Source: Paramecium pentaurelia (lineage: Eukaryota > Ciliophora > Oligohymenophorea > Peniculida > Parameciidae). From it: DNA of 64,000 nt. The stretch is taken from the NCBI GenBank assembly GCA_905183005.1, contig CAJJDO010000113.1, forward strand, positions 311,364 through 375,363, written 5' to 3'. The notes beneath the pieces are model-generated. The model was not told the origin of the DNA and did no database searches. It saw nothing but the letters and a program-made list of their open reading frames with translations. Shown here piece by piece: positions 1-13,499 of the stretch. The first letter of the stretch is position 1, and every line of letters begins with the position of its first letter. A program made the translations under genes and the position numbers.

Positions 1-2395
1 CCAATCTCTATAATTCTAATTGTTCTTATTATAATCTTCTTTCCTCTTCCTTTAATTTTTATTATCTTTCCTCTTCTGCTTATTATTTTTATCTTTATTA
101 TTCTTATTGCTTTCTTAATGTCTCTTCTTATTCTTACTTTCTCATTTCTTCTTCTAATAATTTTTACCTTTTTGTTTCATTTTCTTACTTAATTCTTTCT
201 TCTTCTTCCTACCTCTTTCTCTCCTCTTCTTCTTCTTTCCATTATTATTCTAATCTTCTTTATTCTTCTTCTTCTCTTTCTAATTCCAATTATCTCTATC
301 TCTCCTATTCTTATTATAATTATAATAATCTTCTTTATTCTTCTTCCTCTTTTTATTTTTTTAATAATTATTATTAAAGTTCTTCTTATTTTTATTTTTA
401 TTACTATAATTAAAATTCATTATTATCTTTATTTTATTATTCTTAATTTGTTGACATTCTAGCTTATTCTTTTGGTAAATCACTTTCACTTTTAGTTTTA
501 TGTTGAATTTATGAATCTAATAAAAATATAAATAATAATTTACCAATATAAAATAATTCAAATAATTTTTTGTAATTTATCTAAATTAATTCTTATGTTA
601 ATTCATAATTCTTCAATAGTAAAAATTCATATTAAGTAGAATTAAGTGTTTATTCAACAAATTTTAGAGCATCCTCAAGATCTTCAACTGTACATAATTC
701 TTATTTCTTTTTAGATTTCAAAATGAAATCCTCTAAAGAATTTCTATATTTTGATAGAATAATTCCAATTTCTAAAAAGAGTTAATCCTCATCATTTTTC
801 TAAATTTCATATAAATTATTTTACTTCCAAAAGTGTATATTTTCCAATTAAATTTTTAAGTATACTCTTAGCTCTTGCTATTAGACCTTCAGTTAACATA
901 CTAAACTCAACAAATCTATCATCATTATCTTCAATCAAATATCTAGCTACTTTAAGACTATCAACTTCATTTAATAAAAATGGTTCAGTCTACAACATAT
1001 CATTTAATTCTTCAATTCTAATAACTGAATGTGCATCCCCATGAATAAACTAATAAATTAAAAATATAATTACATTATCAATCTTTTCAAAAGGAACTTT
1101 CATAGCTTTAAGTTTGAATTTGATTTATTTACATATCAAACTTACATCATCCTTAGTTACACAAGGCAACAATTTCTTTTTTTGATCTGTTATTTCTGGA
1201 CCTTCAGGTAGAATTTCAAGTTTATTTTCAAAAAAACTATTATTTTAAACAGTTCTCCTATTAAAAATATGAAATCTATTTATACCTTCTTCCAGATGAC
1301 ATTGCCACTTCTTCTTTAAGTGAATTATATTATTCACGTAATTATTATCTATCTCTTTCTAATTAATCTATTATTTATTATTGTTCTCTCTCCAATTCTT
1401 TCATTCTCTTATCTAATTCTGCATATTGAGCATCTTTGGCCTTCAAACTACTTATCAATGTGTCTATTTAAACTTACTTTTAACTAGCAATATAGGGATG
1501 ATTAGTACTCAATATCTTATTTCAATTACTATTCATTTTCAGTAATTTTATTTTATTTCTTATATTCTGGATCTTTAAATTTTAAACTTTCAATCTGATT
1601 TTTTAAATATTGATTCAATTTATCCTTTTTAAGTTTTTCATTATAATACATGGTAGCTTTTGATTCATATTCTTTGCATTTTATTTTCAATTATTTTAAT
1701 TCATCCTCTAATAACTTATAATCAGCTCTCAATCTTAAAAGATCATTATCAGAATCATTAAATTTCATTCCTATCAATGCTTTCAATCTTTATGCTTCTT
1801 ACTGATAAGACATTAATTCGATTTCCAGTTCTTTTATTTTCATAGCTTTTGTATTTTTTTACAAAAATTGTATTTATTAATCCTTTTTGATTGATTCTTC
1901 TTGCAATCTTCTAAGTTGTTTCTTTAAATCCATTATTAAATGTTGCTTCAAAGGTTTATTATCTTAATAAAATGATTCCATGTTGTTAACAACTTGCTCG
2001 CTTATTGGAGTTGCTCTAACCATTCGTTGTATTTCTTCCTAGAAGTCTTAATTAATTTTACATCCATCATTTTTATTTTTGTATGTAGAGCCTAGTTCTC
2101 TCTTGACAAATTGTTATTGATTTATTTTGCATTAATAACTTCTTCATACAAAGATTCCCTATCGTATAAAATTGCCTATGGAATCATCTTCTATCTCTTT
2201 TATTACAAACTGTTTCTCTATTGGTCTTGAGTAATTGGTCTCATTTTCATTCCTGTCTACAATAAGTACCACTACGCTTACACTTTTATCCTCAGTCTCC
2301 AAAGTCCCTAAATTCATTTACTATCGCTTTCTTTATTCAGTCTGAACCTGTCTCTTAGATGTAAATGATGTTCCAGGTCTCTCCTCTACGTTCAT
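1..2395 (-). CDS. Coiled-coil protein with Q/E/R-rich tail (C-terminus beyond window)
   Basis: The reading frame starts at an ATG at 2395 and is still open at base 1, so the C-terminus lies outside the window. The N-terminal part (to about 1330) is charged and heptad-like, consistent with a coiled coil. A more globular middle follows at about 1250-840. From about 480 to the edge the protein is almost only Gln, Glu, Arg, Lys and Leu, consistent with a long single alpha-helix. Most of those glutamines are TAA/TAG codons, so under the standard code this region would look non-coding. Several micro-introns are needed to keep the frame, for example 2257-2281 (25 nt). The N-terminus has a short RPITQ-type motif vaguely like IFT74, but I do not consider that enough to name it. 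Likely cytoskeletal or ciliary; function unknown. Confidence 0.7.
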
Positions 2396-3375
2396 ATTTA
2401 TTTTTGATTTATTATTAATTGCTTTTTATAAAACATATCAGCAATTTTGTATTTCTTAAATAATTTGCAAATACTTACATATTTCATTTAAAAATAACTT
2501 AAACACAAATAATCATTATAATCAAATTTATAAAAATAAACAAAAGAAATTCCTTAAAAAATATAACTTATTAATTGTTAAAAAAATCATGTATGATATC
2601 AACAATTCCTTTGAAAATAGAAGTAAATTACTAATCCCACTATATTGAATTCTATTTAAATAAAATTTGAATTTATATAATTTTTGAGTTGAATAATTAG
2701 TTAAGATATCCTAGAAATTCTTGCATTTAAATATTAATATTAGATTAGATCCTTTTATTAGTTTTAAATAAATGATTAGAAATTTGATGTTGTAATTATT
2801 TATCAACAAATCATATGCAAATATCACAATAAAGTTTCAAATATCTAAAAACATTTTAGATAAATCCTAATATTTATTATTGTCTATTTAAAGAATTGCT
2901 ATTTATTCACATTTATTTACAATATTTTCTAATTCATTCAATCCTTTTTGGATAATTAAATCATTGTCGATATAATATGTTTTATTTTTTTATGATGAAA
3001 CTTCAAAATATCAATTTTGTTGAATTCATACAAAACTATAGAATTCTTCTATGCATTAGAGTTGAATAGAGAACAAATAGATAATTTACTATTATTGTAA
3101 GTGCTCCAAAAGATTACACAATTATGAATGAAGTTTATAAAAAATCAACAAAATTAACTTAAATTGAATTATTTATTTATTGAAATATCGAAACATTAAT
3201 AAATGTAGAACAATTCATATGATGATATAATTAGAGATTAAGAAAATTATATCTAATTTAAAATATGAACAGAATAAAATAGTAATACGAGGTCAATTTG
3301 ATTACATCATAATTAATATTAAGTTTTTAAAGATATAATAAAAGAATTTGTTAAATATTGTGATAAATGAATCTG
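2396..3375. other. Intergenic, no gene seen
   Basis: A 980-bp AT-rich stretch between the divergent starts of the coiled-coil gene and the first cysteine-rich gene. No conserved motif or frame was found. It presumably holds both promoters. Confidence 0.5.
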
Positions 3376-6300
3376 ATGTAACTTACTTTAACAATATTTT
3401 TGACTTTACTTTACTAACTTGAAGGTCATTAGATCTTGAAGAATTTTTAGATTATTAGAAAATTATAGGATATAGAATAATGTTAGACAAATCAGTTTTT
3501 GGATAATGACATATGTCAAGGTTAATATTCTTAATATGATATAGACTGTCACTATTCATGTTGGAAATGTTCATCTAGCAGTTCTTCTAATTGTTTAGAA
3601 TGTTTGAGCGATAGTAATCGATTTTTAGAGAATTCTGTTTGTAAATGTTAAGGGAATTATTATGATGAGAATAATGAATTATTTTGCTAGCGTATATATA
3701 AATTGAAGTTAGGTTGTCGTTTTCCTTGTTTAAATTGTTAAGGAAAATAGAATAACGATTGTCTAAGCTGCTAAAATTAAATGATTTTATTTGAAAATGA
3801 ATGCAAATGTGGAGAGCATTAATATTTTAATTATGTTAATTTCTTATGTGAAGGTTTAAAATAAAATATATTTGAAATAGATTGTCATCCTACTTGCTCA
3901 GAATGTAATGGATCTTTAAATTCAAACTGTCTAATATGTAAATAAGATTAAAATACTATTTTACAATCTAATATTTGTATATGTAAAGAGGGATATTACA
4001 AATCAAGTGTTGACAATAATTGTTATGGTAAAATAATATATTAATTTAAAGAATGTCATTAAAATTGTAAAACATGTTCAGGACCAGCAAATAATGAATG
4101 TTTGAGTTGCAAAAATAATAAAAGTGGAAGTTCCTGTACTTGTTAAATTGGATATTATGTATCTTAATTGATTCCAAATTCTTAAGTTTGCTTTAGTAAG
4201 AAAGATGAAATAATTTATAGAATGTCATCCAACTTGTTAAAGTTGTTAAGGTTCAGGAGGAGAGTTTAATTGTTTAACATGTCATGCAAATGCAACATTG
4301 TAAATAAGTTCTTAAATGTGTTTATGTGATTCAGGATATGTTTGGAATGGTGATTCATGTATTTAATGTGATACTGTATGTGGTGGATTATGTAGATACA
4401 ATGCTAGTAATTGCTGCACAGCACCATGTGTTTGTATGAAATCCAATAATATTTTAGAATGTTTAAATCCTAATTGTTCAGGCTGTGATGCCTCATAGAC
4501 ATGTACAATATGTCAAGTAGGAAAAACAGGTGGAAATTGTGACTAATCATGTGATGCTATTTGTAAAACATGTAATATATCTGATTCAACTTTATGTACA
4601 TCTTGTAATGAACCTATGATTTTAAGTAGTGGAACATGTAATTGTCCTTCAGGTTAAGTTTTATCAGGTACTTCATGTGTAAATGCAAGTAATATTTAAT
4701 TATTTAATTAGTTTGTGCTGCTACATGTACAAGTACTGGATGCATAGATGGATATTATGGAACAAATTGTGCATCCACTTGTGATTAAAGTTGTAGGAGA
4801 TGTTGGGGAGGAAATAACACTTAATGTAATTTATGTAAAAGTAATGCTTATGTTGGTTCAAGTAATATATGTGTGTGTAATTTTGGATATTATATGGATG
4901 CAACATATAATTGTTATAAATGTAATTACACCTGTCGATATTGTTCTGGTAGTAGTACATTTTGCACAGATTGTTAATTTATGCATAGAACATTAGATGG
5001 ATCTAATTAATGTGTTTGTAATGCTGGATATTATGATTTTGGAATTCCTATTTGTTAACCAACTTAATCAATTTGTGGATTTTTTTGTGGAAATTGTAGT
5101 TTGATATCAGGTGTATATTAATGTTTAGCTTGTGCATTATCAGGTACTCATAGAATAGATGATTTAATTAATTTTTGTCCTTGTTAAATTGGATATTTTG
5201 ATAATGGATCTTAAATTTGTGAATGTAATTTATATAAATGAATTGTTAGAATGCAATTATAAATGTTCTTCATGTAGTAATGCTATTTCATGTATAGATT
5301 GTCGTAGTAACAGTAGTTTACCAAATTGTGATTGTGATAGTGGATTTGAAGAATAAGCTTAAGAGTGTGAATTAATATCCGCCGCACCAAGTAATGTAAT
5401 TGTCATAAATTATAATGCTATAATTATGAAATAATATTGGAGTGAAAATTGCAATTTAAGTAATTTTGCTGATAAAATCAGTTGTTAATGTTTAGATGGT
5501 TATTATATGTAAAATTCTAAATGTTTACGTAAAAATATATATTATAATAATTATAGCATGTCATAGAAAATGCAAAACTTGTTCTATTATTTCAACTAAT
5601 TGTATTGAATGTTCTCTTAATTACATTAATCCTCCATTATGCAATTGTGTTAATGGATATTAATTTTATGATAATGTGTGCATATCTTGTAATAAAAATT
5701 GTGTACTTTGTTCTAATAATCTATGTAATACTTGTATATCACCTTTAATTCTTGATAATGATAATATTTGTTAATGTACAAATGGATATTATTTTGATTA
5801 ATCTTCTAATTAATGTAATAATTGTCAAATATAATGCAATCAATGTAAATATCAATCAGATTATTGCACTAAATGTAATTTTAATAGAATTCTTCCTTTT
5901 AAATGTATTTGTCCATAAGGTACTTATGAATTATCTTTATCATTACCATGTTAAAATTGTTCAAAATAATGTTTTACATGTTAAACAAATGGTTCTAATT
6001 GTATTATTTGTAGTACTCTTAGAATTAATCCACCTATTTGTAATTGTTTAGATGGTTATTATGAAGATACCAATTTAAATTGTTTAAAATGTCATAAAAA
6101 ATGTTAGACTTGTTAATTAAGTGCATAAAATTGTGTTGAATGCTCATAAAATAGAATATCTAGTGAATGTTATTGTAAAGATGGTTATTATGAAAATAAT
6201 AATGAAGTATGTATTTTATGTCATATCAAATGTAAAACATGTAATGGATCTAATGAATATAATTGTTTAACTTGTGATTCAACTAAACATTTTATTTAAT

Positions 6301-8634
6301 CTAATTCTACATGTATTTGTATAAAAGGATATTATTATGAAAATAATTAATGCAATCCTTGTATTTATGATGTTCTTGAATGTCAAACTAATTATTGTGG
6401 TGATGGTATCAAATAATTATATGAATAATGTGATGATTGGAATAATATAAATAGAGACGGTTGTAATTCATAGTGTTAAATTGAAGAAAGTTATTAATGT
6501 ACATTAATTTAAAATCTTAAATTAAGTCCTCTTATTTACTATTCATCATGCATTCAATGCACAGATGTTAATTGTAAATCTTGCAAAGATATTAAAATAT
6601 GTTCACAATGTAAATCAGGATACTTTTTAGATGATAATCAATGCAATCCTTGCGAGTAATTATATCAACATATATATATTTTATAGTATCCATTGTAAAG
6701 AATGTTCAGGACCATCTAAAAAATAATGTACATCCTGTTTATTCGAAATATTTTCATAAGGGAATTGCTAATTATGTGAGGATACTCAAGGTTTATATCT
6801 TGAATAGGGTAAATGTATATCAAAATGTGGAGATGGTATCTTAAGATTAACAGAACAATGTGATGATGGTAATAATATTGATGGAGATGGTTGTTCATCT
6901 ACTTGCAAACTTGAATAACTATGGATTTGTAATTCTAATAATAATACTTAAAGTAAATGTTAAATTGCTGATCTCCCTTTAGCTAGTATTAGTTTTGAAA
7001 AACCTACTAATATCTATCAATCTAATAGATATGGAATAATTAAATTTAATAAACTTATGAAAATTGATTTGATTTAAGTTTAATAACATTGGATACAAGG
7101 AATTAAAAATATGAATTAAGTTAAATATTATATTGAAATAGGATATGATAATAATTATGACTCATATTATTCTCAAATTAATTTAGATATTAAATTGTAT
7201 GATACATTTTAAGGTATGATTTATTAAATCAATTTTACTGATTATTTACCATTTGATTAAGAAGGACAATAATTATCAAATCAATTTTTAGAATATTAAT
7301 TAGGAGATTATTATAAAGTTTCTGAATTATAAATAACTACAGCAGCAACATCAAAGAAAATTAGTTTATTTTTTTTGGCTGCATTAGGAGGAGCAGCTAT
7401 TCTTGGATTACTATTGTAAAGTCTTGAATTCTATTGGAATACATTAGATATGCTCTAATTATTTTCATATTTATCTTATATTAATGTTAAATTTCCATAT
7501 TTACATCTTGAATTTTTATCCCTTTTTAAATTTGCTTAAATGGATTTTTTAAATGATTTAATACCATTTTCTTTAATTAAATTTGCAGAAAATGACACTT
7601 ATCACAATTACCCATTATTAATAGAAAGAGATGTTTAAGAGAATCTACTAGTAAATCTGAGTTCAATCTTTGTAACTTATGCTATACCAATTATTATTTA
7701 TATTGGATGTAGAATTATTATAAAAATTAATCACAAATATTTATTCGATAAAATATTGATAACTGATTCAAAAAATTTAGGTCCATGTTAAATAAAATTT
7801 TATACTTATTAAATTGCATATTACATTAATAATACTGCAAGAATTTATGAATATAGTTTTTTATTTTAAATCCTTTTAAGAATTCATTTATCTAGTTTAT
7901 TAGATTTAAATTTTGCTATATTTACAACAATATATTGTTGGACTCAACATTATAAGGCTAATCTTAATGATACTCTTTAATATTTATTTGCTAATTTGAT
8001 AATCTTAATCTAAATTACAATTATCATTTTATTAAGTAATTCCATACTACTTAAAAAATATCAATTTGAATCCTTATAATATAAATTAAAATATGGATCT
8101 TTATTTGAAGGATTTTAAATTACTGGTATTCATAATAGATAAGCTGCTCTACTCTAACCATTTAAGAAGATTCTTTTTATGGCTTCATTATTAGTGTTTT
8201 TCAATAATGCTCTCTATTAAATTGGTCTCTTAATATCACTGTATATGGTATCTGCCATTATTTCAATTGTTCTTTAACCTAGTATAAATACTTTAGAAAC
8301 AACAAAAGTTATTACACAAGATTTTGGAATTTTGATATCTCTTAATTTTATACTAATTTATTATGTTTAAGATAATTTCAAATATTTTTCTTAAGATACT
8401 ATTGAATTGATCTCATATTTTCACATTGGAATTTACATTCTAATGTTGAGTGTATAAATCATAATAGATTGTTATATGTAAATAAAGTTAATTTTTGAGA
8501 AATATCCAAAATTAAAATAGTGCTCAACAAAAAAGGAAGTAACATCTATAACTTCAGATAATACAAATTATTATTTAAAATAATAATTTATTGTAATTTA
8601 ACCTATTTAAAGACCAATTAAATTTAATGTTTGA
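3376..8634 (+). CDS. Giant cysteine-rich membrane protein (furin-like/DUF4215-type repeats), copy 1
   Basis: The ATG at 3376 opens a hydrophobic signal peptide (MQLTLTIFLTLLYQ) followed by an ectodomain dominated by CxxC and Cx2-12C repeats, of the kind scored as furin-like or growth-factor-receptor Cys-rich repeats in ciliate surface proteins. Two DUF4215-like CGDG...QCDD...DGC units occur near 6400-6470 and 6830-6900. From about 7370 to the end there are multiple hydrophobic segments and few cysteines, so the protein is anchored by a polytopic C-terminal domain. Short introns restore the Cys frame, for example 4197-4221 and others near 4690, 5230, 5545 and 6655. Stop TGA at 8632-8634; mature length roughly 1,680 residues. 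Paralogues lie at 36199 and 43474. Likely an exposed surface protein; ligand unknown. Confidence 0.8.
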
Positions 8635-8802
8635 AATGATAAACTAAATTTTTGGAATATATATATATATAATATTATAAATTAATATAATAAAATTCTT
8701 AATATTTTTAAACATGCAAATAAATTGCTACTTAAAATTAAAAATATAATTATATTAAGAATATTTTTACAATTATATATTTCTACTTTTCACACATATT
8801 AA

Positions 8803-10267
8803 TCATCTAAATTTTTTCATTTAAACCATTTCCTATTAATAATCTCATTATAAATACTTCTGCAGCAGATGGATGAATTCCTACAGTCGAATCAAAATCT
8901 GCCTTTGTAGCTCCCATTCTAATAGCCACAGCAAAACCTTAAGTAACTTCAGCAGCTTCTGGTCCAATATAATGAAATCCAATTATTTAGTCAGTATCTT
9001 TTCTGACTATTAATTTCCCTTAACAAATTGATGGATTTCTAGAACTAATATTCCAAGTAACAGGTTTAAAAACATTTTCAAAAATCTTTAAATTATCTTT
9101 ACCATATTTTTCAATTGCTCTCTCTTCTGATAATCCAATACAACTGTACTCTAATGGTGTAAAGATTGTTGTTGCTACATCTCTATAATCCATTATATCT
9201 GATGAACCTTAATATAATCTCTTGATTAATTTCCTTCCTGCCATTATAGCAGTTGGAGTTAATTCTAATTTTCCAGAAACACAATCTCCTACAGCATAAA
9301 TATTTGGACAATTAGTTTAATCATATTTATTAACAATAATTTTCTAATTTTCATCAATTTAAATTCCAACATTCTCCAATCCTAAATTTTAAGTATTAGC
9401 TTATCTTGAAATAGCCATCAAAATAGTGTCAAACTTTTCTGATGATTCCTTTCCATTCTTATCTTTCCAAGTAACAATTTTACCATCAATTTTAGAAGGT
9501 ATACATCCATAATGAAATTTAACACCTTTTTCAACCATATATTGTCCAACTAATTATGCATATTATTAATCAAATTTTCTAAGCAATTTACTTCTTACTA
9601 ACACTTATGTATCATATCCTAATCCATTCAAAAATCCTGCACATTCTAATGCCACATAAGATCCTCCAATTATTAAAGATTTACCAGGAGGTCTTCTCAT
9701 CCAAAATAAATCATCTGATGTAATATAACTCTAAGAATCCAATCCTTCATATAATTTTGGTCTTGCTCCAACTGAAACGATAATTTTTTCAGCAGTAACA
9801 ATACTCTTTTGACCTTTTTAATCAGTAAGCTAAAATTATGAATATATACATACTTCAATAGTATTTGGATTAATCAATTTTGCTAATGAATTTATATATT
9901 AAACTCCTGCTATTTTGAGATTGTTTTCATGCATTCTATTAAGTCTCAAAATCAAATTAGATACTACTTAAACCATTTTATTCCAATCATGAGATCCATT
10001 TTCATTTATTCCACTCCATCCTACTCTACCCTAATCTTGTCTATAATCTCCCAATTAAGCAGCAATATGAAACATTTTTTTAGGAATACATCCAACATTT
10101 ACACAAGTTCCTCCTACACCCCAAGTTTGACCATTTGGAGAGGGTACAACAAAATCTGCCAAAGCAACTTTTTTTCCTAATTGGGCTGCTGCTTTACTGC
10201 TGGCTAAACCACCTGAACCTCCTCCAATTACAAAAAGATCATAGGAATAACGAAATACAATTTTCAT
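8803..10267 (-). CDS. Thioredoxin/glutathione reductase-like flavoprotein disulfide reductase
   Basis: Class I pyridine-nucleotide disulfide oxidoreductase, expected to use NADPH and FAD to reduce thioredoxin or glutathione. Visible features: an N-terminal FAD-binding GGGSGGLASSKAA motif, then the redox pair in GGTCVNVGCIPKK (Cys about residues 55 and 60), and near the C-terminus HPSAAEE, which carries the catalytic His-Glu pair. The stretch before the CxxxxC matches the thioredoxin-reductase branch better than glutathione reductase. Two introns (25 nt at 8833-8857, 24 nt near 9840) leave exactly 472 codons, the usual length for the family. The protein ends soon after the His-Glu motif and has no C-terminal Cys/Sec redox tail. 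It is divergent from the cyclase gene and close to two peroxiredoxins it might supply with electrons through thioredoxin (inference). Confidence 0.88.
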
Positions 10268-10380
10268 TGATATTAATATTTATATATATATATTTAATGC
10301 AACTAAAGGATAACAATAATTGATGAATGATTTATGAGATAAACTAAATATATATATAAATATTTTGATATTAATTTATA
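10268..10380. promoter_or_regulatory. 113-bp divergent intergenic region (reductase / cyclase)
   Basis: Only 113 bp separate the start codons of the reductase (-) and the cyclase (+), so both promoters must lie here or overlap the genes. The sequence is almost pure A/T with TA runs; no specific binding site can be named. Confidence 0.4.
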
Positions 10381-13300
10381 ATGATGGAAAAAAAGAATGA
10401 AGATGAAGTTGTTTAAATGAATGGACAAATAAGAGTATTGAATTATTTTAATGAGTTAGGCTGAATCAAAAGTAGATTCTTCATCTCCAAATAAGAAGAG
10501 TGGGTCTGGTGATGCATAATATGCTTCAAGAACAATAACACATAGGAAGTCTATGAATTATGGATCAAGATCAAGTAAATCATCTTCGGAAATTCATTTT
10601 GGGATGAAAGTACATAATAATCACAATTTTAGAAAAGGATTGAGCATTTTCTGGAAAGTTTCAATTATATGATATTTATGACTGTAATAACGATTTATGC
10701 ATTATTTGGTGATGATATAAGAGTGTTATCAACAAATAAAGTATACATTTTGTATTAATAAGGATGGAGATGCTGCTTTTTGGGTGATAACTGCAATATG
10801 TATGGGATTTTTTTTGGTTGAAATTGTATTGGCTTCAGTTTGTAAAGTAAATTAGCTTTCATTTTATTAAGGAAGGATATATTCTTGGATTCTTTTTTTG
10901 GTTGGATTTATTATCAACTATTTCAATGTTATTAGATATTGGATGGGTAAATGAGGCAATGTTTGGAAGTGGTGGTGGTGCAGCTTTGAGTGCTGTATCA
11001 TTGGCAAGGTTTATATATATATATAAATATTGAATATAGAGCAGGGAGAGCTTCAAGAGTAGGAACAAGAGCAGGAAGGATTGTTAGAGTTGTGCGACTT
11101 GTTAGATTATCAAAATTATATAAACATGCAAAATAATCTTTAGAGAAAGAAGCAGAAAAACTATTAGCAGAAGAAATGAAGGATGAAAACTTGATGGACC
11201 AAAATAATTAAGAATAAGAACAACCAGTTAATTAATAATAAAATAATGATAATATATCATCTTAAAAGTCAGTAGATTCATCTGAGAGACATGTAAGAGA
11301 TTAAGATGAATAACCACATTTATAAAAGACTCCATAATAAAGGACTTCAATTGTGTTATAAAATAGATAAAGTAGTTAATTCAACTCAGAAAATGAATAG
11401 AGATTTCAAAGAAGACAAACTAGAAAAATTGTATTGTCTGGATAAATTTAATCATTAACCACTATTCAAAAAAGAAAATCTATTATCCAAACTCCTGGGA
11501 AAACATTATAAAGAGTTTCAGATGAAGGAGAAGTTAAAGAAACTAATATTGGAAAGGAATTAACAGAATTAACAAATAAAAGAGTTATTACAATTGTGAT
11601 GTTAATCTTATTTAGTGTACCTATTTTAAATCTAAGTACTTATGGTGATCCTAATGTTAGTTTTACTACAGGTTTATAAGCAATTTAATATTGGTCTAAA
11701 GACACTGAAATCTATACTTATTTAATCAAAGATTTTATAGTTTATCATGAATCTTTAAGAACTTAATTGGTATTTTTTGAAATCAATTCAACAATTTTCT
11801 ATCCATATGAAGATTAATATTAATATTAGGATTATAGAACTGCCTCTTTATAATATTATACATCTACTGATTCTTCAGATTAAAATGCTGTATGTATTTG
11901 TACAACAATAGCAGATGATGAATTGAATGCAATTTTATCAATTGTAAGAACTATTTTCGTTTCTATTGTACTTTCTGTTGCAGCAGTTTTGTTTAGTAAA
12001 GATGTTTAAGATTTAATTTTAACACCTATTGAGAAAATGTTGGAAACTGTCAAAAAAATATCAGAGAATCCTTTAGTTGCAGCTTAAGAAGAAGAGAATA
12101 AGGCATTTATTTAAATGGTTGAAAATGGAGAAATGAAAGCATTAGAAGATTAAGAGGATGAGAGATTAGAAACGGTCATTTTGTAGAAATTGATAGTGAA
12201 GATAGGAACTTTATTAGCACTTGGATTTGGTGAAGCTGGTTCTTAAATTATTGCTTAAAATATGGGAGCTAATGCATCTATTAATCCTATGTTGCCAGGA
12301 AAAAAAGTGATGGCCATATTTGGATTTTGTGATATTAGAAATTTCACTGATGCCACAGAAGTATTATAACAAGATGTTATGGTATTTGTGAATGAGATTG
12401 CTGAAATAGTACATGGAGTTGTGGATTAATTCTCTGGAAGTGCTAATAAAAATATTGGAGATGCTTTCTTATTAGTATGGAAATATGCAGAAACTGATTA
12501 TTATCAAGATGAAGATGGAAATCTACGTCTTAAACCTTATGAACATGTTTCTTAAATTGCAGATATGGCTATCCTTTCTTTTGTTACTATCATCACCAAT
12601 GTTACTTTATCCTAAAAATTATAGAAATATAAATAACATGAAGGATTGAATAATAGAATACCAAATTATTCTGTAAAAATGGGATTTGGATTACATATTG
12701 GTTGGGCTATTGAAGGAGCCATTGGATCTGAATACAAAATTGATGCCTCATATTTAAGTCCTAATGTTAATATGGCTTCTAGATTGGAAGCAGCCACTAA
12801 ACAATTTGGATCCATGATTCTCATTTCAGGATAATTGAGGGATGTTGCCACAAAAATTACTTAAAAGAATCTACGACACATTGATAGAGTAACTGTCAAA
12901 GGTAGTATTGAACCAATGGATATTTATACTGTTGATTTGAATGTTGATTCTTTACTTAGAAAAGATCATAGAAAAAAAACTATTGTTGATTTTCATAGAA
13001 AAGAAAAAATTAAATAAGCTTATTTCTCAGAATCTGAATAATAGAAATAAAAAAAAAAATAAAAAGTTTTAAAAAGAATGAAAAGAGACAAACTCAAATA
13101 GGCTGTTCTTAAAAGTCATGTTTTAATATCTGAAACTTGGACTAAAGATCCAAACATAAAAATATCAAGAGCATTATTTAGAAAAGTAATTATATTCTAT
13201 ATTTTATTTAGGAATTCTATCAAAAATGGAATGAAGGATTCCATTGCTATCTATCTGGAGATTGGGATAAAGCCAAATCTATATTTGAAGAAACATTAGT

Positions 13301-13440
13301 AATTTTATAATATCAATATTTTTTAGAATTTTCTACCTAATTATAAAGATGGTCCTTCAAACACCCTTTTAAGAGTTATCAAAGAAGAACCATATCTTAG
13401 AAATAATTGGAAGGGTTATCGTGAACTAACTGAAAAATGA
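10381..13440 (+). CDS. Adenylyl cyclase with N-terminal voltage-sensor-like domain
   Basis: Class III nucleotide cyclase, expected to make cAMP at a membrane. Seven introns (25, 23, 22, 25, 31, 26 and 28 nt) leave 960 codons exactly. The N-terminus has four transmembrane segments of ion-transport type: an S1-like FNYMIFMTVITIYALFG, an S3-like FWLDLLSTISMLL, and an S4-like helix with Arg at every third position (RIVRVVRLVRLSK). No pore loop was seen. A charged linker follows, then a TM, an extracellular region of about 110 residues, and another TM. The catalytic domain (about residues 600-815) shows both metal Asp (FCDIRNF and IGDAF), the adenine-selecting Lys (NKNIGD) and Asp (YKIDAS), and the Asn/Arg pair (NVNMASR). 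A single catalytic domain implies homodimerisation. Related channel-cyclase fusions are known from ciliates and apicomplexans. Confidence 0.9.
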
Positions 13441-13499
13441 TTTTATGATCTTATTGATTCTTTTTTTAGATTGTTATATATATTAATAAATTTTACATA

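Noticed and set aside
1..60. Telomere or subtelomere at the left edge
   Set aside because: The first bases lack CCCCAA/CCCAAA-type repeats and the sequence is inside an open coding frame.
4721..4996. Frames on both strands inside the first cysteine-rich gene
   Set aside because: Shadows of the true Cys-rich frame; none keeps the CxxC spacing.
8790..8805. Reading the reductase TGA as selenocysteine
   Set aside because: The residues around the TGA do not form a Gly-Cys-Sec-Gly-like tail and no further redox motif follows.
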